A stretch of 62,330 nucleotides of DNA from Bacteroidaceae bacterium (GTDB taxonomy: Bacteria > Bacteroidota > Bacteroidia > Bacteroidales > Bacteroidaceae). Position 1 is the stretch's first letter. Every line of letters starts with the position of its first letter. The notes beneath the pieces are model-generated. The model ran no database searches. It worked only from the letters and a program-made list of their open reading frames with translations, and was not told the origin of the DNA. Positions 46,327 to 53,356 of this stretch are shown in pieces. The translations under genes and the position numbers were made by a program. The stretch covers positions 90,892 through 153,221 of the forward strand of contig JAFUOP010000005.1 in NCBI GenBank assembly GCA_017481875.1. The letters run 5' to 3'.

Positions 46327-47475
46327 TTATTCAGCAACTTTTATCTCTCCATTCATCAATTTTGGTAATATAGTATCGCGGAGGGTGGCGAGGGTTTCAT
46401 TTTCTTTTTGATTTTTCTCCATTACCTCAAAATGCGGACAAACTATTTTATGAAATTGTTTTATTTTCTCAATATCACATGATATGTCAATATCCTTTAT
46501 TATCACTTGACTTATATTTTGTTGTGCAGAGCCAATTGCTTTATTAGCCAATTCTTCTTTAATATTTTTTGCCACCATAAACAAATATGTATATGGGTAG
46601 TTTTCATTCGGCAATAAAGCACAAACCGCTTGATTGCATGTCATAGGTTGTGATAATATTGCATATTGTCCAACGGTAGCTCCATACATAGCAATTAGGA
46701 TTGATTTTGCTGGTAATAATTTTGCTGCGGACTTTGCAATAGCATCATCTGTTATTGTTTCTTCGGTTTTTGTAATGAAAGAACTATTTAATTCTTTTGA
46801 TTTTACCCACCCATATTTACCTACATAAAACTCCATATGGCTACGAGAAGGTGTTCCGCCAGATGTAGTTTTAACTACATCTCCTAACTTCACAGTTGAA
46901 CTATCTACAAACCATTGTTTATAGAGTGCTTGGGCTTGGAGTTCGAGGTTGGTGTTTATGCGGCGATTATTCTCGATTTTATCATCTATCGCACCCAATA
47001 TTCCCGCAATCCTCCGCTGCTCCGCCAAAGGAGGAGCTTTGAACTCAAAACTGGAAAACTGTGTTTTATTGACAATTGGCACTGCTGTTGAAGTCTTACT
47101 TAAATAGTTTAACTCTTTGCCGGCTACCGTCATTAGATAATATACGAAGTCCGAGTCAAAATCCTCATTGGGGATAATCGAATTGAATTGCTGATTTGTA
47201 ACAGTTGGTATAGTTACTCTCACTACTTTTCCTAAATCAGATCCTATACAACTTACACATATTGCATTAGTAGGCAATAAACAATTTTTAACCTCGGATA
47301 ACCCTCGTTGTGTTAATGTCTTTATCGTTTGAGGTGCGAATTTACTCGACAAGTCATCGGAAGGAGTAAGAAAAGGAATATCGCCGCCATAATTTTCAGC
47401 AATGGCAGTCTTGGGAGTTTTACCAGTTATAATTTTACCTATATCCCCAATCTTATATGTTTTCCACTCGGTCAT
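46327..47475 (-). CDS. hsdS: Type I restriction enzyme, specificity subunit
   Basis: A 382-residue HsdS with two target-recognition domains. The first begins KTYKIGDIGKIITGKTPKTA and has ENYGGDIPFLTPSD; the second begins VKLGDVVKTTSGGTPSRSHM and has YGWVKSKEL. Each is followed by a conserved helix region (PPLAEQRRIAGILGAIDDKI around 138-157 and the C-terminal end). The two half-sites should give a bipartite recognition sequence. It is AT-rich compared with hsdM and hsdR, as expected for a swapped recognition gene. No hsdS fragments or inverted repeats for shuffling were seen nearby. Confidence 0.92.
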   Translation of the reverse strand: MTEWKTYKIGDIGKIITGKTPKTAIAENYGGDIPFLTPSDDLSSKFAPQTIKTLTQRGLSEVKNCLLPTNAICVSCIGSDLGKVVRVTIPTVTNQQFNSIIPNEDFDSDFVYYLMTVAGKELNYLSKTSTAVPIVNKTQFSSFEFKAPPLAEQRRIAGILGAIDDKIENNRRINTNLELQAQALYKQWFVDSSTVKLGDVVKTTSGGTPSRSHMEFYVGKYGWVKSKELNSSFITKTEETITDDAIAKSAAKLLPAKSILIAMYGATVGQYAILSQPMTCNQAVCALLPNENYPYTYLFMVAKNIKEELANKAIGSAQQNISQVIIKDIDISCDIEKIKQFHKIVCPHFEVMEKNQKENETLATLRDTILPKLMNGEIKVAE

Positions 47476-47477
47476 AA

Positions 47478-48281
47478 TTAAGCTATTCTAATTTTTTGCG
47501 CCTTATCCAATCTTCTATGACAATATGATATTATGCCTAAAATTTCCAATGCATCTTGCTTCTCTATTACCCAAGATATTTTAGGTTCGTGTGCTTCTGG
47601 ATTCCTAAACATACTGCATAACCCCTTGAGTAAATTAGCAAATCCAGTATGTTCGTCCCTCTCTGATTTACTAGTAAAATTATTAATTATCAATACTGGA
47701 TTACTACTAAATACATATTCAATTAACTTATTCCCATCTTCATTGTATCCTGACAAATCTCTAATTCTTTGAAATAGTCCTTTGTTTGCCTCAAATACCG
47801 CATGAAAATAATTGTTTTGCAATAGTTCAGCTTTACAATACTTGAAAATTTCAGCATGTCCATTTCTCTTTTCAATCTCTTGTTTTAGATTATTTGCTTT
47901 TATTTCAACATCTGCTATCACATTTGCCTTTTCAATTATTGAAAATTTGCCATTTTCGTTATATTGATATCCACAAAATGCCAATTGTTGATTAACCTTT
48001 TCTCGAAGGTTATCAAATCTATCCTTATTCCCAACAAACCGAGCTGGGGCGAGGGCATTAGCAATAAATTTCAATATATTATTTGAACATTTAAGCGTAT
48101 TATGAGATTCCGCAAATGCATTATATAAGCGGATTCGTTTTGTATTAGTTGGATCTACATCTTCTATACGAGATTGCAACAATATATTGTGAATCTCTGT
48201 TCCCGTTAAGCCTTCGGCTGTATCACCCAATACATTTGCAATACCTTCTATAACAATTGGTGTTAAAATTCGTTTCTCCAT
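47478..48281 (-). CDS. TIGR02391-like HEPN protein in the R-M operon
   Basis: A 267-residue protein. The N-terminal part has LTGTEIHNILLQSRIEDVDP around 25-44. The C-terminal HEPN-like half has YFHAVFEANKGLFQRIRDLS around 158-177 and the RNase-type motif MFRNPEAHEPK with Arg226-Asn227 and His231 (Rx4H). Such proteins (TIGR02391/Abi-C-like) are often next to type I R-M genes. It starts 37 bases after the HNH gene and ends 2 bases before hsdS. A back-up RNase activated when restriction fails is a plausible role, not shown. Confidence 0.75.
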   Translation of the reverse strand: MEKRILTPIVIEGIANVLGDTAEGLTGTEIHNILLQSRIEDVDPTNTKRIRLYNAFAESHNTLKCSNNILKFIANALAPARFVGNKDRFDNLREKVNQQLAFCGYQYNENGKFSIIEKANVIADVEIKANNLKQEIEKRNGHAEIFKYCKAELLQNNYFHAVFEANKGLFQRIRDLSGYNEDGNKLIEYVFSSNPVLIINNFTSKSERDEHTGFANLLKGLCSMFRNPEAHEPKISWVIEKQDALEILGIISYCHRRLDKAQKIRIA

Positions 48282-48318
48282 ACTTATGACGATTTATATG
48301 TTTTCCACGAGGTTATAA

Positions 48319-49131
48319 TTAGTCGTTATAGTAGTTATGTTCGTGGTGTTCTTTTAGTCTTTTCTTGTATTGTTCCAGTTGAGTACCATATTCAGGCTCT
48401 TGGGTTACAAGTTTTTCGTAAACCTTAACGCATAGCTCAAGATAATATAGTTTTAGATGCTTAATATGATTAGGAAAACCTAAAGCAAACATCTCCCAGT
48501 TTCGATTAAATAGTCTGTTTTCGTAGTATGGTATTTGCTCAAATAGCGAATAATCAATATCGACTCGCTTGCACAAACTCTTTAGGTCTTTGATGATTGT
48601 GCGGTCTGAGTCCTCTAAATGCTCTATTATTCTCTCTAACCTATTAAACCACTCCTCGATATTCTGTTGCAACTCCTCTATATTAGCATCGGTATTTATC
48701 TCTATTTTCAAATGGTCATTAGCAAGTTTGTCTATCTCTTGTAAATCATACCAAAAATCCTTCATCGACTTCCGAAGAGCAAATAGCATCTTATCATTTA
48801 GCTCTCTTGTGTCGCGCAAGTATTGTTTTTCGTGCTGCTGTTTTATTTCTTTCAGTCGTGCGGTTGTGTATTCTTGCGGATGTGAATCAATAATCTTGTG
48901 ATGTCGAGAGCATAGCAAAATTAGGTTGCCCTCAGCATTCTTATCCTCTATAGTTGTTTCGGGATTATATCTGGCACCGCCACGCGAAAAAGCCTCAATA
49001 TGACAACACTCTCCCGTAAGAGTGCCATCATCTTCAAATATAGGTTCGCAGCAATCGGGAAAAGCACATTTATTGCCTGACTTGCCATATAAGAACCTTA
49101 AAGTATTTGCATCTACACTTTTTCGCGACAT
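48319..49131 (-). CDS. HNH endonuclease with helical C-terminus
   Basis: A 270-residue protein. The N-terminal HNH nuclease has zinc-binding pairs CAFPDC (22-27) and an HNH core with CCHIEAFSRGGARYNP, then NLILLCSRHHKIID around 68-81. Residues 95-270 are a long helical, probably coiled-coil region with many Glu and Lys. It lies between the small membrane proteins and the HEPN gene in the R-M operon. It could be an extra DNA nuclease of the system. Confidence 0.8.
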   Translation of the reverse strand: MSRKSVDANTLRFLYGKSGNKCAFPDCCEPIFEDDGTLTGECCHIEAFSRGGARYNPETTIEDKNAEGNLILLCSRHHKIIDSHPQEYTTARLKEIKQQHEKQYLRDTRELNDKMLFALRKSMKDFWYDLQEIDKLANDHLKIEINTDANIEELQQNIEEWFNRLERIIEHLEDSDRTIIKDLKSLCKRVDIDYSLFEQIPYYENRLFNRNWEMFALGFPNHIKHLKLYYLELCVKVYEKLVTQEPEYGTQLEQYKKRLKEHHEHNYYND

Positions 49132-49158
49132 GATATCAAACTACAATATAATGTATAT

Positions 49159-49764
49159 TTAATCGATTTCTAATATTGTTCTCAAATCTATATCGGATAC
49201 CGACAATGGTACTTTGCTGACTTTTCTTGCTAACTTTAAATATTTTTTATACTCTTTTTTAGAGGCAATTGTGCGATTTACAAAATATTGTTCACGACAA
49301 GACATGTGAATATCAATGTATTTTACACACAACAATTCCACCTCTCTATAATTCCACAAACTACTATCAATATCTATTACACCGATATTGAATTTATCTA
49401 TTAACTCAACATGTTGCGTTAGATCTACTCCCAATGATGCATACTGACCTTCATCATCTTGTCTTAAACAAACCATAGAAGAGTTTTTGAGAGGGATAGC
49501 CTTTCTCATCTTTTTATCAAGTCGCCATACTTCGACGCATTTATTTACATCCACCCCTTCGATTTGAAGGCACTTACCTTGCTCTCCACGAAGAATCATA
49601 CTCCCCTCTTGTGGTGAAAAAGTAAATCGTGGTTGTTTTTCTTTAATATTATCATTTCGTTGCTTAAATAATACAACAGCAGTTACAACAGCCGTCGCAA
49701 CCGATGCGACAGCTATTACGATATTGGCAACATCGCCCCACATTGAAAGGTTACACTCGGTCAT
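49159..49764 (-). CDS. Membrane-anchored protein of unknown function in the R-M operon
   Basis: A 201-residue protein with one transmembrane helix at about residues 12-33 (ANIVIAVASVATAVVTAVVL) and a mixed cytosolic domain with no recognised motif. It overlaps the upstream coiled-coil membrane gene by 4 bases (ATGA), so the two are probably translated together and may form a complex. Confidence 0.65.
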   Translation of the reverse strand: MTECNLSMWGDVANIVIAVASVATAVVTAVVLFKQRNDNIKEKQPRFTFSPQEGSMILRGEQGKCLQIEGVDVNKCVEVWRLDKKMRKAIPLKNSSMVCLRQDDEGQYASLGVDLTQHVELIDKFNIGVIDIDSSLWNYREVELLCVKYIDIHMSCREQYFVNRTIASKKEYKKYLKLARKVSKVPLSVSDIDLRTILEID

Positions 49765-50189
49765 CGTCCTCTGTTTACAATATTTCTATCAGATTCACAT
49801 TTTGCAGACATTTGCATGATATGTGCTTGTAACCCTTTAAGGCATTGAATATTATCTGCAATTTGAGTATGTTCTTCCTTTAGCTTATTAAGTTGTTCGT
49901 TGTCTTTAATCTGTTGTCGCCGGATTTTGGAAATATCCATTTCTATTTTTCTTAATTCATTACGCAGTTTCCGCTCTGTTATGGCCGCTTTAACTCCTTC
50001 TATTCGTAAATTACATTGAGAAGTCCCAATTTGCAATAACCCAACATCTTTTAAGGCATTGATCTGTTTGCGAGCCATTTTTGATGTCGAATGCGATGAA
50101 CAAACAGCAATGATAATAGAAATTACCGATAAAATAATCGGGGTTATGACTAACCATTGATCAATCGATAAATTTTGTATAAAGTCCAT
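49761..50189 (-). CDS. Membrane-anchored coiled-coil protein in the R-M operon
   Basis: The start at 50189 gives MDFIQNLSIDQWLVITPIIL, with one transmembrane helix at about residues 13-30; a longer frame upstream lies inside hsdM and is not used. Residues 75-120 are charged and heptad-like (NELRKIEMDISKIRRQQIKD), suggesting a coiled coil. The total is 142 residues. It begins 4 bases after the hsdM stop and overlaps the next gene by 4. No family recognised. Confidence 0.65.
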   Translation of the reverse strand: MDFIQNLSIDQWLVITPIILSVISIIIAVCSSHSTSKMARKQINALKDVGLLQIGTSQCNLRIEGVKAAITERKLRNELRKIEMDISKIRRQQIKDNEQLNKLKEEHTQIADNIQCLKGLQAHIMQMSAKCESDRNIVNRGR

Positions 50190-50193
50190 TATA

Positions 50194-51705
50194 TTACAAT
50201 TTATACCCAATACTTTCGAGTTGTTTTTTGATTTCGGCTTCGAGGGTGTGCGACTGCTCAAAGAGGGTGGCGAGTTCGCCCGTAAGGCGCTGCATCTTCT
50301 CCTCAAATGGCTCGCTGTCCTGCTCCTGCTCGGCAATGCCCACATAGCGGCCCGGGGTGAGAATATAGTCCTGCTCCGCAATCTTGGCAATATCAACCAC
50401 AGCACAGAAGCCCTTTTCATCGACGAGTGTACCTTCGGCAAACGCCTTATAGGTATTGGCAATACGCATAATATCGCCCTCCGCACCATCGGTCAGCTCA
50501 CGCAGTTTGCGTGTAACCATCGTGCCGAGGTTGCGGGCATCGATAAAGAGGGTTTTGCCCTTCTGCTTCTTCGCCTTATTGAAAAACCAAATCGAGACGG
50601 GTATCTGCGTAGTGTAGAACAACTGCGACGGCATAGCCACTATACAATCGACCAAGTCTGCCTCGACAAGCCGACGGCGAATTTCGCCCTCGCCACCGCT
50701 CTGGCTCGACAGCGAACCATTGGCAAGCACAACGCCTGCTCTGCCCGCAGGTGCGAGGTGGTGGATAATGTGCTGAATCCACGCAAAGTTGGCATTGCCA
50801 TTAGGTGGTGTGCCGAACTTCCAGCGCACATCGTCGGCAAGTTTGTCTGCGCCCCAATCCGAAAGGTTGAAAGGTGGGTTTGCCAAGACAAAGTCTGCCT
50901 TCAAGGTCGGGTGGCAGTCGTTAAAGAATGTGTCGGCGTTATATTGTCCGAGGTCGGCCTCGATACCTCGAATAGCCAAGTTCATCTGCGCCATCTTCCA
51001 AGTGGTGGGGTTGGAGTCCTGGCCATAGACCGAGATTTGGTTGATATTGCCAGCGTGGCTCTCGATAAACTTCGCCGACTGCACAAACATACCGCCCGAG
51101 CCGCAGCAAGGATCATAGACACGCCCTGCGTAGGGTTCCAAGACATTGACAAGAGTCTTCACGATGCAGGCAGGGGTGTAAAATTCGCCCGCTAACTTGC
51201 CCTCCGCCTCGGCGAACTTCGAGAGGCAGTATTCGTAGGCACGACCGAGGATATCCTTCGAGTCGCCGTGCTCGTGCATCTTGATATTGGTGAACAGATC
51301 GACCACATCGCCCAAGCGACGCTTGTCGAGCTCGGGGCGTGCGAAGTTTTTGGGCAGAATATCTTTCAGTCGGCGGTTCTCCTTCTCGATAGCACGCATA
51401 GCGTTGTCGATAGTAGTGCCAATCTCGGGAGTGTGAGCCGCAGCGGCAATGACCGACCAGCGAGCCTCAGTAGGGACATAGAAGATATTCTCGGCGGTGT
51501 ACTCGTCTTTATCCTCCTCGAAGCCCTCGCCCTCATCGACAAGTGCCTGGTAGCGAGCCTCGAACTTATCCGAAATATACTTCAAAAAGATAAGTCCAAG
51601 TACCACGGATTTATACTCCGAGGCGTCGATGTTGCCACGCATCTTATCCGCTGCCTTCCAAATCTGATCCTCAAAACCGATATCTGCTGTATTGAGTTTA
51701 GCCAT
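50194..51705 (-). CDS. hsdM: Type I restriction enzyme, M subunit
   Basis: A 503-residue N6-adenine methyltransferase. The N-terminal helical domain reads MRGNIDASEYKSVVLGLIFL, then LAGEFYTPACIVKTLV, SAM motif I VYDPCCGSGGMF (196-207) and catalytic NPPF (276-279). It modifies the host's own sites together with HsdS. First gene of the minus-strand operon; GC-rich like hsdR. Confidence 0.94.
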   Translation of the reverse strand: MAKLNTADIGFEDQIWKAADKMRGNIDASEYKSVVLGLIFLKYISDKFEARYQALVDEGEGFEEDKDEYTAENIFYVPTEARWSVIAAAAHTPEIGTTIDNAMRAIEKENRRLKDILPKNFARPELDKRRLGDVVDLFTNIKMHEHGDSKDILGRAYEYCLSKFAEAEGKLAGEFYTPACIVKTLVNVLEPYAGRVYDPCCGSGGMFVQSAKFIESHAGNINQISVYGQDSNPTTWKMAQMNLAIRGIEADLGQYNADTFFNDCHPTLKADFVLANPPFNLSDWGADKLADDVRWKFGTPPNGNANFAWIQHIIHHLAPAGRAGVVLANGSLSSQSGGEGEIRRRLVEADLVDCIVAMPSQLFYTTQIPVSIWFFNKAKKQKGKTLFIDARNLGTMVTRKLRELTDGAEGDIMRIANTYKAFAEGTLVDEKGFCAVVDIAKIAEQDYILTPGRYVGIAEQEQDSEPFEEKMQRLTGELATLFEQSHTLEAEIKKQLESIGYKL

Positions 51706-51723
51706 AGTAGTTGAAATTTTGTA

Positions 51724-51731
51724 TAAAGGTA
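51724..51731 (-). promoter_or_regulatory. Weak -7-like element upstream of hsdM
   Basis: TACCTTTA on the minus strand differs from TAnnTTTG only in the last base and lies 18 bases before the hsdM start at 51705. No -33 box was found at the right distance. It is the best candidate for the operon promoter in this gap. Confidence 0.3.
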
Positions 51732-51851
51732 GTAATTATTTATGATTTAACACATAAATGTACCTATACTTTTTATTACCATATAAGCCTATATCTAAAT
51801 TTGAACTTGCTAGCCCCCCTCCGACTTTGGAGGGTATGGTACAGAGAGGTA

Positions 51852-51888
51852 GTTTTGGGACGCCGAAAAATTTCGGGTGCCCCAAAAC
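51852..51888. repeat. 37-bp imperfect palindrome
   Basis: Outer arms GTTTTGGG / CCCAAAAC (51852-51859, 51881-51888) and inner arms CCGAAA / TTTCGG are perfect, interrupted by 3-4 unpaired bases, and exactly centred on 51870. A smaller CCCTCC / GGAGGG hairpin lies just before it (about 51816-51833). It could be a terminator, a REP-like element or a protein-binding site; no gene adjoins it directly. Confidence 0.6.
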
Positions 51889-52242
51889 ACAACTTGCTAT
51901 TAGGTTAACTTCATTGATTTTTCTTTCGCTCGCTTTGTGTATATGCAAGCATCTGCACACTCGCTTATTGTCAGGACGAGGGAATTGTCCTTAATAATGA
52001 ATTTTAGCTTCACCATAACTCTTTTCTTGTTTCGTATTTAAGAATAGAAAGATGATGAACCAATGGTTTCAGCCAAAATAAACTTTCTGAGTGTACACCC
52101 ATGTACACTACAATGTACACTCACCGGGTCGTTCCCTCTTTTTGACTTTTTCGACCTTACGCAAATTATATTTCATAAAAATTTGTGTAAGTTGTTGAAT
52201 ATCAAGATAGATATGCGGGCGAAATTTCAAATTCAACCTATC
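51889..52242. other. Gene-free stretch with repeated GTGTACAC words
   Basis: No coding region was supported here. It contains GTGTACAC at 52091-52098 and ATGTACAC at 52101-52108 and 52113-52120, a small set of palindromic octamers that could be a binding-site cluster. The words resemble the CTTGTACA words in the two HipB-like modules. Confidence 0.4.
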
Positions 52243-52422
52243 GAAAAAGGGAAGCTGATTTTCTCAACTTCCCTTTCAAGTGGTGCCACCAGGAAATGAG
52301 TTTCATTTCTAAATGGCTCTATATCTATGCGTTAAAGAATCGCAACGAACGTAATCTCCCGCTATTGCTCCACCTAAATTCTGCACCATTCTGCAGTGTC
52401 TCGCAGAGTCGAGTTCCTACTT
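52243..52422 (-). ncRNA. Candidate small RNA or leader transcript
   Basis: A minus-strand -7 element TACCTTTG (52428-52435) and a downstream hairpin with a 9-bp stem AAAGGGAAG / CTTCCCTTT (52246-52254, 52268-52276), followed on the minus strand by a run of T, bound a unit of about 180 nt. Its longest convincing frame is only about 27 codons (MVQNLGGAIAGDYVR...), so it may be a noncoding RNA or encode a micropeptide. The left module lacks this part. Purely inferred from promoter and terminator placement. Confidence 0.3.
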
Positions 52423-52427
52423 TGATG

Positions 52428-52501
52428 CAAAGGTAGTGAAATAATTTGAAACAGAAATAGCTACACTAAATTTTGCTCCTCCTCAGTTCGGAATCCCTAA
52501 T
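52428..52501. repeat. Right copy of the direct repeat flanking the defence block
   Basis: Close match to 36607-36679 in the same orientation, ending in the shared CCTCAGTTCGGAATCCCTAA. It starts with a good minus-strand -7 element (TACCTTTG, 52428-52435) that has lost one base in the left copy. It lies downstream of the helix-turn-helix gene and belongs to the same duplicated module. Confidence 0.75.
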
Positions 52502-52608
52502 TCCGTCAAATTTCATGCTATTAACTGGGTGCAGAAAGGGTGATAACGTGACGTCAACTTAGTGCCTTCTTGGTGCTTTCATGAGCACTACGGATTATTC
52601 AATGTCTT

Positions 52609-52926
52609 TTATTTCTTCGATGCTCGTTTACGAGGCGACAAATTCATATCTTGCAATGCTCTGCCGAGTTCATCATCCTTTGCCAAAGAGAGAATATCAT
52701 CATCGAGTTGCAGGGCATACAGCACTCGCAGATAGATGCCAATTGCCACCGTTGGTGCGCCTTTTTCTATGCGTGAAACTGTAAGAGGTGAACAGGTCGC
52801 ACGCTCCGCCACCTGTGCAACACTCAAATTACGACGCAAGCGGGCAAGTCTTATCTGCTCACCAACAACCTGCATTTTCTGCTCCAACTTTAGGGGTAAT
52901 TTAGTCCCCATTGTACTCTTTGCCAT
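52609..52926 (-). CDS. HipB-like XRE regulator without a HipA partner
   Basis: A 105-residue helix-turn-helix protein: EQIRLARLRRNLSVAQVAER, then CSPLTVSRIEKGAPTVAIGI and LRVLYALQLDDDILSLAKDD. This pattern is that of HipB antitoxins in Bacteroidales, normally followed by hipA. No HipA-like frame exists downstream (51.7-52.6 kb) or anywhere in the window. The start at 52926 is next to an 11-bp inverted-repeat operator that straddles its promoter, so it is autoregulated. It may have been kept as a regulator of the neighbouring defence genes. Confidence 0.75.
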   Translation of the reverse strand: MAKSTMGTKLPLKLEQKMQVVGEQIRLARLRRNLSVAQVAERATCSPLTVSRIEKGAPTVAIGIYLRVLYALQLDDDILSLAKDDELGRALQDMNLSPRKRASKK

Positions 52927-52932
52927 AACCGT

Positions 52933-52986
52933 AACCTATCATATAATATGCAAATATAATACTTTTTCTTTATTTTATGATAGGTT
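52933..52986 (-). promoter_or_regulatory. Operator and promoter of the HipB-like gene
   Basis: Perfect inverted arms AACCTATCATA (52933-52943) and TATGATAGGTT (52976-52986), centres about four helical turns apart, flank a minus-strand -7 element TATATTTG (52951-52958). One arm covers the expected transcription start and the other the -33 region. This is the layout of an autorepressed antitoxin promoter with a dimer on each arm. The operator is conserved in the left module (36737-36790), where the -7 box is lost. Confidence 0.7.
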
Positions 52987-53356
52987 GAGTAATCAACATA
53001 GACTACTTGAGCACTTGCATGGCGACTTGCATGGTAGTATGCTTATATATCAACTTGTACATAACTTATACACTAACTTGTGCACTCATACATCAACTGG
53101 GTACCAATTGGGTGCCGACTGGGTGCCAACTTAATCGGTCTTGATACCGACTATCCTATCATGAGCACTATCATGAGCAGTTCATGAGCACTTAACAAAG
53201 AAATATTTAAATGTTGTAGCTATTGTATAAAACATATTAGAGGAAAGCAAAATTCCTCACCTTTCTTATTCTATTTTATTGAAAAGAACACTTTGCTATA
53301 AGCATGGATGCGAAAAGAAGAAGATTGATAGAAAAGAATACTTATCTCAACTTGCG
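52987..53356. other. Repeat-rich gene-free stretch upstream of the HipB-like module
   Basis: It holds the right-hand 12-bp units (53013-53036), then GTACATAACTTATACACTAA shared with the left module, then GGGTGCC-type repeats (about 53096-53130) and three TCATGAGCA words (about 53159-53190). A weak GAGGAA / TTCCTC hairpin lies at about 53241-53259. No protein-coding frame is convincing here. A forward frame across 52736-53134 is antisense to the regulator and was rejected. Confidence 0.5.

Noticed and set aside
46327-47475. Phase-variable hsdS shuffling
   Set aside because: Only one hsdS gene is present, with no partial hsdS copies, inverted repeats or recombinase gene nearby.
49761-50489. 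Extension of the coiled-coil membrane protein by 100 residues upstream
   Set aside because: The extension lies within hsdM in another frame and reads as Arg/Ser-rich shadow sequence; the ATG at 50189 gives a normal membrane-protein start.
50221-51195. Long forward open frame (324 codons) inside hsdM
   Set aside because: Antisense to the hsdM motifs including NPPF and the SAM site; a shadow of the GC-rich coding strand.
36480-53120. Integrative element with integrase or transposase at its ends
   Set aside because: No integrase, transposase or tRNA gene was found at either border; only the HipB-like module repeats are visible.
52736-53134. Forward frame of 132 codons across the HipB-like operator
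   Set aside because: It runs antisense to the regulator gene and through its promoter and repeats, with no protein character.
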